DNA from: Gemmatimonadaceae bacterium
GTDB taxonomy: Bacteria > Latescibacterota > UBA2968 > UBA8231
Length of the DNA stretch: 12,602 nt
NCBI GenBank assembly: GCA_002726335.1
Contig: PBSR01000218.1
Span: forward strand, 1 to 12,602
Direction of reading: 5' to 3'
A model generated the notes under the pieces. It worked only from the letters and a program-made list of their open reading frames with translations, ran no database searches and was not told the DNA's origin. Below, piece after piece: positions 1 through 7,290 of this stretch; positions within the stretch are counted from its first letter, which is position 1; each line of letters begins with the position of its first letter. The translations under genes and the position numbers were made by a program.

Positions 1-21
1 ATCCGTGAGCCCTAACAACGC

Positions 22-399
22 TTGCTTGTCTTGGCTGCTATCGTGGCACTCACCGCATGCGGAGATGATGACAAGAGCCCCACCGGTCCCGGATCAAGCA
101 CGGTCGTCGACCTCGTGCGAGAGGAAAATTTTAGCGATTATCCAAACAAAACAGTCGGTCAGCTGGCCAGCTGCTACTTCGGGAATGCAAAGTGGGAGGC
201 AATTACGGCAACCGATGGAAATACATACGTAAATCTGACAGGTCGTATGACGTACTTCGGTGATGAGGTAAATGCTGCGCTCCCGTTCAAGATTAGTGGA
301 GCTTCTTGGGAAGTAAATGCGTTCGAAATGAACGACATCCCCCAAAATGCGATCCTCAGAAGTGGTGTCATCGCAGACATGAAGGAAGAGTGTGGATGA
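22..399 (+). CDS. Small putative lipoprotein, start uncertain
   Basis: The reading frame encodes about 125 residues that begin with a hydrophobic stretch ending in a lipobox-like LTAC, with the cysteine at residue 13. A charged, flexible linker (GDDDKSPTGP) follows, and then a compact domain with no motif I recognise. Such a layout fits an exported protein lipidated on the cysteine and anchored in a membrane. The start is odd: an in-frame TAA lies at 13-15, so the only available start is TTG at 22. That gives a signal peptide with no positively charged n-region and no visible ribosome binding site. Either the true start has been lost (pseudogene), or there is a frameshift or sequence error near position 13. 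The gene ends with TGA at 397-399 and is followed by 152 nt before the next gene. Base composition is lower in GC than the genes after 2.7 kb. Confidence 0.6.
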   Translation: MLVLAAIVALTACGDDDKSPTGPGSSTVVDLVREENFSDYPNKTVGQLASCYFGNAKWEAITATDGNTYVNLTGRMTYFGDEVNAALPFKISGASWEVNAFEMNDIPQNAILRSGVIADMKEECG

Positions 400-551
400 G
401 GCCACCCTATATCAAAACCACAGCGTGATACCGAAAAGGTTACCCGGAGAGATCACATCTACAGAGCAATCTCAAGTAACGGTTAGTTCGGGCCGAATTC
501 AGGCTCCCTATTCGAGAGCTCACAGCAGTACATCCAAATGGATAGATAGAA
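400..551. other. Intergenic region, no clear signal
   Basis: This is the gap between the small lipoprotein gene and the secreted barrel-like gene. It contains a short palindrome (TTCGGGCCGAA, around 488-498) but no convincing promoter pair and no hairpin followed by a T-run. I see no RNA gene here. Confidence 0.3.
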
Positions 552-1070
552 ATGACGATCGAATTGCCAAAGCTCAGCATTGCCGTAGCACTTCTCGCAC
601 TTCCCTTTTCAGCATCAGCGGGTTGGGAAATTGGGGCAGAATCCGTCACGCCTACAGGTGACTTTTCGGATATAGCAGGCGGGGGTGGCGGGTTGTATGT
701 ACAGCATGTGAGCACAATGAATGAGAATGTCCTGCTCACCGGGTATCTCGGCGCTCTCGCCTATGGAGGAATTGATATCTTTGGCGTGGAGGTTCAATGG
801 TATGGCTATCCCCTCACTACCGGCATGGTGTATTACCCAAATGGGGTGGAAGAAGGCGGACCTTTTGTTAAGGCAAATGCGGGAACCCTCTTCAAACTCA
901 GCACTGTGACATATTTGGGCGACGAAGAAAGCGAAAGTGAAACGGGATTTGTTCTATCACCGGGCGTTGGGTGGGATTTTGGCTCGGTGAACGTGACCGC
1001 AGATTACAATATTGGGAATGACAGCTGGACATGGATCTCTGTTAAGGCCGCATTCAGATTTGGTATGTAG
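552..1070 (+). CDS. Secreted beta-rich protein, probable small outer-membrane barrel
   Basis: The product is 172 residues. It starts with a clear signal peptide: a short n-region with Lys7, a hydrophobic core at residues 8-19, and a likely cleavage after ASA at 21-23. The mature part alternates hydrophobic and polar residues with many aromatics and glycines (for example YLGALAYGG, VQWYGYPL, FVLSPGVGWDF). It ends in the strand-like KAAFRFGM, with the aromatic near the C terminus as in many outer-membrane barrels. A poly-glycine run near residue 43 looks like a turn. These traits fit a small 8-strand barrel or porin-like protein of the outer membrane, but no family is recognised and no transport role can be assigned. 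The ATG at 552 is chosen because it precedes the signal peptide directly; the ribosome binding site is weak. Nothing else in the window is functionally tied to it. Confidence 0.75.
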   Translation: MTIELPKLSIAVALLALPFSASAGWEIGAESVTPTGDFSDIAGGGGGLYVQHVSTMNENVLLTGYLGALAYGGIDIFGVEVQWYGYPLTTGMVYYPNGVEEGGPFVKANAGTLFKLSTVTYLGDEESESETGFVLSPGVGWDFGSVNVTADYNIGNDSWTWISVKAAFRFGM

Positions 1071-1110
1071 TAAACAGAGAGGAACGATCAATATTCGCTC
1101 CAAACAACGT

Positions 1111-1117
1111 GAAGGAG
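1111..1117 (+). promoter_or_regulatory. Strong Shine-Dalgarno site
   Basis: GAAGGAGGT lies 6-8 nt before the ATG at 1126 and closely matches the anti-SD consensus. It shows that the very short reading frame after it is, or was, a real translated gene, and it selects ATG 1126 over GTG 1123. Confidence 0.7.
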
Positions 1118-1125
1118 GTCCTGTG

Positions 1126-1206
1126 ATGAATACTGCTCAGCGAGTTGTGGTAGCATCGATGATGGTTGCTGTGGTGTTTCTCGGTTGCGAAGGAAAGGAC
1201 GGCTGA
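1126..1206 (+). pseudogene. Lipoprotein gene truncated after its signal peptide
   Basis: Only 26 codons are present. The first 20 form a textbook lipoprotein signal peptide: Arg6 in the n-region, a Val/Met-rich hydrophobic core, and the lipobox FLGC with Cys21. After it come only EGKDG and a TGA stop at 1204-1206. A strong Shine-Dalgarno site precedes the ATG, so this is not a chance frame. A lipoprotein with a six-residue mature part is not expected to be functional as such, and CEGKDG looks like the start of a longer Gly-rich tail. The stop begins at the TGA that I take as the outer end of the adjacent IS21-family element, so insertion probably removed the rest of the gene. The alternative is a genuine tiny lipopeptide, of the kind seen for bacteriocin-release or entericidin proteins. 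Confidence 0.6.
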
Positions 1207-1385
1207 TCAGCGTCAAGTATTCCTTCTCATGGACGACAACTAGAATTCCCGTTGAGTGGATGTTGGTTGTTGTGCCGAAGATGACCTTCCTGGGGTCCAC
1301 CGGGTTGTCGGGTTAGCACGTAGGTTGTGGGGAGCCGTCAGCTCTAGCCGATTTTCCACAGGCATGGTCGATCCGGTCGTCGGCA

Positions 1386-2144
1386 TCATGCCGCCTGCCG
1401 CTTCTTGGATTCCTCGAGACGGTAGCTGGGGACGTTGAGCTCGAGCACGACACTGTGGTGGACGAGCCGATCGATGGCGGCGGCCGTCGTCATGGGGTCC
1501 TTGAAGATCTCCTCCCATTGTGAAAACGGCAGGTTGCTGGTGATCATGACGCTGCCACGCTCGTAACGGTGTGCCAGCAGGTTGAAGAGCACCTCCATCT
1601 CGTCGCGACTGTGCTGCACGTAACCGATGTCATCGATGATGAGCAGATCGAAGCGGCTCCATTGCTTGAGGATCTTCGGCAGGGTGAGGTCGCGCTTGGC
1701 GGCCAGCAGCTCCTGCACCAGCACGTCGCAACGCCGGAATAGGACCCGATACTCGGCGTCGATCAGCTCCAAGCCGATGGCACACAATAGGTGCGTCTTA
1801 CCGCTACCCGGCTGACCGAAAGCCAGGACGTTTTCGCACTGTCCCAGGAAGGCGCCCTCCAGCAACACATTGACATGGGCGTCGACTTTTCGCGGCAGGC
1901 GTTTGCGATCAAAGCCCTCAAGGGTCTTCTCCAGGGGCAGATTCGAGGCCCGCAGAGCTCGTGCAATTCGACCTTGACGACGCACATCGCGCTCCTGGTC
2001 GACCAGCGTCAACAGGTAGTCCTCGTAGCTGAGCGATGCCGCACGTGCTTGCTGTGCCACCTCTTGGCAGCTGCTGCGCATGGTCGGCAGCCGCAGGTCC
2101 TTGAGCCCCTCCTGCAGGCACTTGCGGGTGTTTCTTCGTGTCAT
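1386..2144 (-). CDS. istB: IS21-family helper ATPase IstB
   Basis: The product is 252 residues, the usual length for IstB, the AAA+ ATPase that loads and activates the IstA transposase on target DNA. The Walker A motif GQPGSGKT is at residues 110-117 and Walker B LLIIDDIG around 167-174. The sensor-like ITSNLPFSQW is at 201-210, and an arginine-finger candidate sits in IDRLVHHS near 226. The N-terminal third carries the family's helical part (SYEDYLLTLVDQE near 39-51). ATG at 2142-2144 overlaps the istA stop by one ATGA, so translation was coupled to istA. All key residues are intact, but with istA truncated the protein has no cognate transposase here. It could act only in trans with a related full-length copy elsewhere in the genome. 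Confidence 0.95.
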   Translation of the reverse strand: MTRRNTRKCLQEGLKDLRLPTMRSSCQEVAQQARAASLSYEDYLLTLVDQERDVRRQGRIARALRASNLPLEKTLEGFDRKRLPRKVDAHVNVLLEGAFLGQCENVLAFGQPGSGKTHLLCAIGLELIDAEYRVLFRRCDVLVQELLAAKRDLTLPKILKQWSRFDLLIIDDIGYVQHSRDEMEVLFNLLAHRYERGSVMITSNLPFSQWEEIFKDPMTTAAAIDRLVHHSVVLELNVPSYRLEESKKRQAA

Positions 2145-2677
2145 TGGGCCACCGCCTGCGTCACGTGAGATGACGAGAGCAGGCTGTCGTAGATCAACAG
2201 GTCGATCGGTGGCACGGTGACCGACGTAGCAGGCCCGGGATCTTCGATCCCTAGGGCCAGTAGCTGCTTGACCCGGTCGGCACTCAGTCGCTGCTGAGTG
2301 TCGATCAGGCGTCGCAAGATCGCATCGACCTGCGTCTCACTTTCCAGGGCTGCCAACTCGAGGATGAGCAGATACTCACGGCTCGCCACTGTCTCAGCGT
2401 GGGTCCTGCGCAGCAAGTCATAAGCAACGCGGAAATAGGTCGTGGGAAACAGGTCGTCCCGGTAGCGGTAGTTGGCGAAGGCGCCCGGTTTGCGCACCAG
2501 CTGGTCGATGATGTGGCGATACTGGATCCGGTGGCCGCCCTTTCCGCGCAGACGTGGGATGCGCTCCAGATGGCGCTGGGCGTAGTAGACGTCGAAATGG
2601 TCGGCGAAGAGCCGCACCTGCACCCGCTCGTCCCGGAGGCGACTGTGGATGGAGTAGGTGTGGACGTGTCTACGAGC
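2141..2677 (-). pseudogene. istA: IstA transposase, C-terminal remnant
   Basis: About 178 codons in frame with the istB-coupled stop match the C-terminal part of IstA. They start at HTYSIHSRLRDERVQVRLF, the post-catalytic beta-barrel domain, and continue through the helical tail (RIQYRHIIDQLVRKPGAF, then RRLIDTQQRL). IstA is normally near 500 residues, so the N-terminal helix-turn-helix and the DDE catalytic domain are missing. Homology begins upstream of the first possible start (GTG at 2623), which shows that the remnant is not a self-standing gene. It is cut where the oxidoreductase stop codon lies (2677-2679). Transposition activity is lost. Confidence 0.9.
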
Positions 2678-3735
2678 TAAGCCAGAGGCAGGTCGACCCG
2701 TACATTGCCGTCGGCATGACTGGCAAGCATGCCGAGGATGATCTCGAGCGTACGCCGGGCCTCGTGCCCTGAGGACACCAGGGGCGTGCCCGGATTCTCG
2801 ATTACGTGGATCAGCTCATGCACGGCTGCCAGCTGACGTTCGTACAGATAGCTGCCCACCTGCAGCTCGCTGGCTGACCACGACGAGTGGGACTCGCCGC
2901 GGATCACGCGTCCGCCGCGATCGCTGACTTCGATGCGGCCCTCCTCGCAGGTGATCGTCACCTGTGATCCCGGAAACTTCATCTTGTACGAATTGAAGAA
3001 GGCTCGAACCCCTCCGTCGAAGCGCAGATAGGCCGAGGCGTAGGGCTCCAGGTCGGGGTCTCTGCCGCCATCACCGCTGTATTCCCTGTAGTCCTCGAAG
3101 CCTTCTTCCAGCTCGGCCACGAGCCACCTGGCATCGCCCTCGACGAAGAACGGCAGCAAGTCGATGAGATGCGTGCCGTTGCGGAACAGCATGGCCCGCA
3201 GACTGAACATCTCGACGACAATCGTGCGCAACGGCCCGAGCTCGCCGCTGCGCAGCAGGCGACGGGCTTCCTGAAAGCACGGGTCCCAACGTCGTGTGTG
3301 CTCGATCGACAAGGGCACGCCGCTCTGGGCGCACGCATCGATCATACGATCGGCATCGGCCAGCGTCGTGGCGATGGGCTTCTCACAGAGAATGGCCCGG
3401 GCCCCGGATTCGGCAGCCTGCACGCAGAGCTCGGCATGGGCATGGTCCGAGGAGGCGATGCTGACCAGGTCGGGCGACTGCTCCCGCAGCATGGCAGAGA
3501 AGTTGGTGTAGGTACCGGCTTGTGGCCAGACGTCATGCCAATCCGAGCCGAACGCGTCGAGGGCTTCGGTCCGCAGGTCGCAGACGCCGACCAGCTCGGT
3601 GCGTGGATGCTGGTGATAGGCGGCGGCATGTGAGGGGGGCATGGTGCCGTACAGGGGAAGGCCCTCAGGTTCGGCCGGACGTCGAGCGCCGATGCCGGTA
3701 AGTCCCACAAGGACTGCTCTATAGCTCTGTGTCAC
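2677..3735 (-). CDS. Gfo/Idh/MocA-family NAD(P)-dependent oxidoreductase
   Basis: The product is 352 residues, the normal length for this family of sugar, polyol and inositol dehydrogenases. The N-terminal Rossmann domain starts at AVLVGLTGIG (residues 7-16) and includes the acidic VGVCD at 49-53. The catalytic-lysine motif CEKP is at 117-120 and GTHLID, with the expected active-site His189, at 187-192. The C-terminal alpha/beta domain ends in VRVDLPLA. A proline-rich insertion (RRPAEPEGLPLYG) lies between the glycine-rich loop and the first helix. The start is GTG at 3733-3735, preceded by GGGAGG about 7 nt upstream. An intrinsic terminator ends only 23 nt before the start, so expression may depend on read-through from the transporter operon. 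The stop codon sits on the edge of the IS remnant, so the natural 3' flank has been lost. The substrate is unknown; the neighbouring CUT2 importer suggests a sugar or cyclitol. Confidence 0.92.
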   Translation of the reverse strand: MTQSYRAVLVGLTGIGARRPAEPEGLPLYGTMPPSHAAAYHQHPRTELVGVCDLRTEALDAFGSDWHDVWPQAGTYTNFSAMLREQSPDLVSIASSDHAHAELCVQAAESGARAILCEKPIATTLADADRMIDACAQSGVPLSIEHTRRWDPCFQEARRLLRSGELGPLRTIVVEMFSLRAMLFRNGTHLIDLLPFFVEGDARWLVAELEEGFEDYREYSGDGGRDPDLEPYASAYLRFDGGVRAFFNSYKMKFPGSQVTITCEEGRIEVSDRGGRVIRGESHSSWSASELQVGSYLYERQLAAVHELIHVIENPGTPLVSSGHEARRTLEIILGMLASHADGNVRVDLPLA

Positions 3736-3758
3736 AACCGCCTCCCTGAGATGACTGT

Positions 3759-3790
3759 AAAAAACGCCACGCCGGAGAGCCGGCGTGGCG
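3759..3790 (-). terminator. Strong intrinsic terminator, possible attenuator
   Basis: A perfect 11-bp GC-rich stem (3765-3775 paired with 3780-3790) closes a 4-nt loop, and on the minus strand six T follow at 3764-3759. It lies 50 nt after the stop of the small unknown gene, so it ends the transporter transcript. It also lies 23 nt ahead of the oxidoreductase GTG, leaving no room for an ordinary promoter between. This makes partial read-through, or regulated antitermination, a reasonable idea. No T-run follows the stem on the plus strand. Confidence 0.9.
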
Positions 3791-3840
3791 AAAACTGGAT
3801 CGATCTGGCGGAGTGCCCGCTGGCCGCGGGGGTGCTCCTC

Positions 3841-4131
3841 CTACTCCTCGTCGCCGAACCAGCCGTCAATCCGGTCGCGGACGGCACGTGCCTGTGTGGG
3901 GCTGGAGATCTCGAACTTGCTCCGCTGCAGGTAGGTACCTTCCCGTTTCTGGTAGCGCCGGATCGACACCTTCTGGTGGCCGTACTCGCCCGTCTTGCGA
4001 TCGAGGTCCTGGTAGAGGAACATGATCGTCGTCCACGAACCCTTGGTCAGGACCTCCTTCTCCAACTCCTTGCGAAGCACCTGTCCCTCTTCTTCGTAGT
4101 GGATCGTCAGCTCGTCGATGGTCTCGGCCAT
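3841..4131 (-). CDS. Small protein of unknown function in the transporter operon
   Basis: From ATG 4131 the product is 96 residues, rich in charged residues, with no signal peptide or membrane segment, so probably cytoplasmic. An acidic N-terminal part (ELTIHYEEEG, residues 8-17) is followed by a strand-rich core with alternating hydrophobics (TIMFLYQDLDRKTG and KVSIRRYQKREG). It ends in a helix (QARAVRDRIDGWF). It reads as a conserved, compact domain, but I cannot name the family. The strand-strand-strand-helix order loosely recalls PC4/YdbC-type single-stranded nucleic-acid-binding folds; that is only a suggestion. ATG 4131 is chosen for an upstream GGAAAG at proper spacing. The frame also has TTG at 4197, one nucleotide after the ATPase stop, which would add 22 residues and couple translation. 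It is the last gene before the terminator. Confidence 0.75.
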   Translation of the reverse strand: MAETIDELTIHYEEEGQVLRKELEKEVLTKGSWTTIMFLYQDLDRKTGEYGHQKVSIRRYQKREGTYLQRSKFEISSPTQARAVRDRIDGWFGDEE

Positions 4132-4198
4132 GGTGCGTCTTTCCGTCGTTGACTGCATTGGTTCGGTGGCGGCACGTTCGTAGAACGACTCTGGCAAT

Positions 4199-4969
<771 letters not shown>

Positions 4970-4970
4970 C

Positions 4971-6179
4971 TCAGTTGTCCCGTTCCCGTCGTACGAGAGA
5001 GTTGATGACGACGGCGACGATGACGAGGGCACCGATGGCACCGCGGAAAGCATTGGCCGGTACGCCCACCAGCACCAGGCCGGTGCGCAGCATGCCGGTG
5101 AGGCTGGTGCCGATGACGGAGTCGATGACACTGCCATAGCCGCCCTTGAGCAGGGTGCCACCGATGACGACGGCAGCGATCACCTCCAGCTCGAGCCCCT
5201 CGCCACGGAGCGGGTCCACCGACTTCAGACGCGCTGTCTGTACGATCCCGGCCAGCGCTGCCAGCAGTCCGGACAGGGTGAAGCCGATTACGCGGACACG
5301 GTCGATGTCGATGCCCTGGGCTCGCGCGGCTGCGGCGTTTCCCCCCGTGGCCGCCAGGGCGTTGCCGAAACGGGTTCGGGTGAGCACGAGGCTGAAGAGA
5401 ACGGCCAGTCCCAACCACCAGAGAATGGAGACGCGGAAGTTGCCGCCCAACTCCCCGAGGCGGAGGCGTCCGTTGAGCAGGTAGAAGAGATCGATCTCGA
5501 TCAGATTCTGATCGCCGAACAGTCGGGGGCCGAGCTCCAGCAGCGAGAGTGTTGCCAGTGTGGCGGCGGCGAGCAGGCCGATGCCCGGGAGGACCCGCCG
5601 ACCGGTTGTCGTCGCCTGGCGCCAACCGGAGGCGCTGATCCACGCCAGCAGTGCTGCCAGAAGGAGTGCGGCGGCAAGCAGCAACGATGCCGGCGGCGTC
5701 AGCAGCGGATTCTCGCGGGAGAAATCCGCCCAGCGGATGATGCGGCCCCCCGAGATCGCCGTCAGGGAGATGGCCCGATAGACGAGGAGCGTACCGAGGG
5801 TGATGATGAAGGACGGGATACCGGTCCATACCAGCAGCAGGCCGTTGACGAGGCCCATGAGGGCACCGGCCCCAAGACCGATGCCGATGGCCAGCGGCAC
5901 CGGTACGCCACTCACCGCAGCTGCGAGAAACACGAGGGAGGCCACACCCATGATCGAGCCGACGGACAGATCGAACTCCCCCGAGATCATCAGCAGCGTG
6001 ATGCCGATGGCGGCGATACCGGGCACCGACTGGCTGGTGAGGATCGAAGAGAAGGAGTTCGCCGTCAGGAAGGTGTCGTGGGCGGCGACAGCGAAGATGG
6101 CGAAGACGGCAGCAAAGCCGAGGGCTGCCCCCGCCTCCGGGTAGCGGGCCAGACGCGTCAGCAGCCCCCGTCCCGACAA
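4971..6179 (-). CDS. CUT2-type sugar ABC transporter permease
   Basis: The product is 402 residues of the RbsC/FrcC permease family, which forms the dimeric membrane channel for sugars handed over by the binding protein. The hallmark GEFDLSVGS is at 67-75, and PSFIITLGTLLVYR follows near 122-135. The cytoplasmic ATPase-contact loop ATGGNAAAARAQGIDIDRVR is near 277-296, and GGTLLKGGYGSV near 340-351. About ten hydrophobic segments can be counted. The middle (about 155-225) is longer and more hydrophobic than in RbsC of about 320 residues and resembles the longer FrcC-type permeases. The start is TTG at 6177-6179, 5 nt after the stop of the binding-protein gene; no ATG exists before the conserved RLARYPE. 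The downstream ATPase begins one nucleotide after the stop. Confidence 0.93.
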   Translation of the reverse strand: MSGRGLLTRLARYPEAGAALGFAAVFAIFAVAAHDTFLTANSFSSILTSQSVPGIAAIGITLLMISGEFDLSVGSIMGVASLVFLAAAVSGVPVPLAIGIGLGAGALMGLVNGLLLVWTGIPSFIITLGTLLVYRAISLTAISGGRIIRWADFSRENPLLTPPASLLLAAALLLAALLAWISASGWRQATTTGRRVLPGIGLLAAATLATLSLLELGPRLFGDQNLIEIDLFYLLNGRLRLGELGGNFRVSILWWLGLAVLFSLVLTRTRFGNALAATGGNAAAARAQGIDIDRVRVIGFTLSGLLAALAGIVQTARLKSVDPLRGEGLELEVIAAVVIGGTLLKGGYGSVIDSVIGTSLTGMLRTGLVLVGVPANAFRGAIGALVIVAVVINSLVRRERDN

Positions 6180-6184
6180 CAGGC

Positions 6185-7171
6185 TCAGCGGTACCCTTCG
6201 GTCACGAGTCCGGCGACGAGATCGACGTTCGTGGCGTCGATGACGAAGGGACCGGTAAGGGCATCAGAGGCCAGGGCCAGGCCGAGGGTGCGATGGAGGT
6301 AGAGGAACACGACGGTCAGGTATCCCTGCAGGTAGGGTTGCTGGTCGATGGCCTGCAACGTCAGCCCGTCACCGATGGCGGCGAAGATAGCCGGACTGGT
6401 GTCGTGCGTGACGTGCAGGATCTGGCCTGCTTCGAGGTCCATATCGTCGGCGTAGAGATAGAACGCGTCTGCGGGCAACGGACCGAGGGTGGCCAGAGCC
6501 CGGCTGTCCGGGTGGGCGAGGAAGTAGTCGGACAGCAGACCTGTCGAGGTCTCGACATCATTGGAGATCGTCAGGCCGTCGACGATGACCCCGGCTGGTT
6601 CGAGTATGCTGCGGAAGCCGGCGAGCCGAGCCTCCAGGCCGCTGTGGCCGACCTCCTGAATCGGGCACAGCGCGCGCTTGAGATCAAAATCTCGCGCTGC
6701 AGCGGCAGCCAGGATCGCGCGGCCGTTGGACTGCCCACCGAGATACTCGCTGGCACCGACATAGAACAGGGTGGGGAGCGCTTCCGGTGTACCAGCATGC
6801 GGGTCCGCAGTGTTCAGCACGATCACGGGAATGCCGGAGGCGCGGGCACGCTCGACGTTCTCCCGGATGGCATCCGGATCGGGGCAGGTGACACCGAGGC
6901 CGTCGACGCCGGAGGCGATGGCGTCGTCGAGAAAGTCGGCCATGTCTTCGATGGAGAAGGTCGGATTGCTCAGCCATTGCACCTCGACACCGTAGCGTTG
7001 CCCGGCGTCCTCCATGCCGGTGATGACGACATTCCAGAACGGATTGCCAGGGCCGCCGTGGGTGACAAAGGCAAAACGGAGGCGCTCAGCATCCTGTGCC
7101 CCGGCAGCGGCGGCGGCGAGGCACACGCAGATGACGCAGATTCGGATCCATCGTGGATGAGACGAAGGCAA
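6185..7171 (-). CDS. CUT2-type periplasmic sugar-binding protein
   Basis: The product is 328 residues, the usual size for RbsB/FrcB-like substrate-binding proteins. A signal peptide is evident: Arg7 and Arg10, then a hydrophobic core rich in Cys, Val and Ala, with likely cleavage after AGA at 23-25. The mature protein opens with LRFAFVTHGGPGNPFWNVVITGM, typical of the first strand and helix of the periplasmic-binding fold type I, and continues with GVDGLGVTCPDPDAI and IPVIVLNT. It should capture a sugar or polyol in the periplasm and deliver it to the permease encoded downstream. The start is TTG at 7169-7171, with only a weak GGAG upstream and no ATG in the signal-peptide region. It is the first gene of the minus-strand operon and faces the indolepyruvate oxidoreductase gene head to head. 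Confidence 0.92.
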   Translation of the reverse strand: MPSSHPRWIRICVICVCLAAAAAGAQDAERLRFAFVTHGGPGNPFWNVVITGMEDAGQRYGVEVQWLSNPTFSIEDMADFLDDAIASGVDGLGVTCPDPDAIRENVERARASGIPVIVLNTADPHAGTPEALPTLFYVGASEYLGGQSNGRAILAAAAARDFDLKRALCPIQEVGHSGLEARLAGFRSILEPAGVIVDGLTISNDVETSTGLLSDYFLAHPDSRALATLGPLPADAFYLYADDMDLEAGQILHVTHDTSPAIFAAIGDGLTLQAIDQQPYLQGYLTVVFLYLHRTLGLALASDALTGPFVIDATNVDLVAGLVTEGYR

Positions 7172-7290
7172 GGTGACAGTGCTCCGGAACGAGATCGGGT
7201 GGGGTGGGGGTTCAACCTATCCGGGCTGACGGTCACGGGCAACCGGGGCCGCTCGTGGCCGTCTTGCCGGCGGTGCAGCGGGAAATTACG
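7172..7290. promoter_or_regulatory. Divergent intergenic region
   Basis: These 119 nt separate two divergent genes and should hold the promoters for the transporter operon and for the oxidoreductase. On the minus strand, TTGAGT (7309-7314) and CGTAAT (7285-7290) have an 18-nt spacer and match four of six consensus bases each. That is only a weak candidate promoter for the transporter operon. No clear operator palindrome or riboswitch-like fold was found by eye. Confidence 0.3.

Larger units (their letters stand above)
1204..2677 (-). mobile_element. Partial IS21-family insertion sequence
   Basis: The element carries istB complete and the 3' third of istA, with the two overlapping by ATGA as is usual in this family. 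The istB-side end is placed at 1204 because IS21 elements begin with TG and the sequence just inside holds two similar short blocks, CAAGTATTCC near 1214 and CAACTAGAATTCCC near 1237. These resemble the repeated transposase-binding sites of IS21 ends. The other end is missing: the istA frame runs into the stop codon of the neighbouring oxidoreductase near 2677, and no matching terminal inverted repeat is seen there. The element cannot supply its own transposase because the catalytic part of IstA is gone. The exact ends are inferred by eye. Confidence 0.7.

Noticed and set aside
2141..2623. IstA remnant as a genuine 160-residue gene starting at GTG 2623
   Set aside because: IstA-like sequence continues in frame upstream of this GTG, so the codon is internal to a truncated gene.
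4970..5161. N-terminal extension of the ABC ATPase to 5161
   Set aside because: The extension is low-complexity Ser/Pro/Ala sequence inside the permease gene. The ATPase family starts near ATG 4969, which directly follows the permease stop.
7204..7290. Start of the indolepyruvate oxidoreductase at GTG 7204
   Set aside because: The 29 extra residues have no family resemblance, no ribosome binding site precedes them, and they would fill the divergent promoter region.
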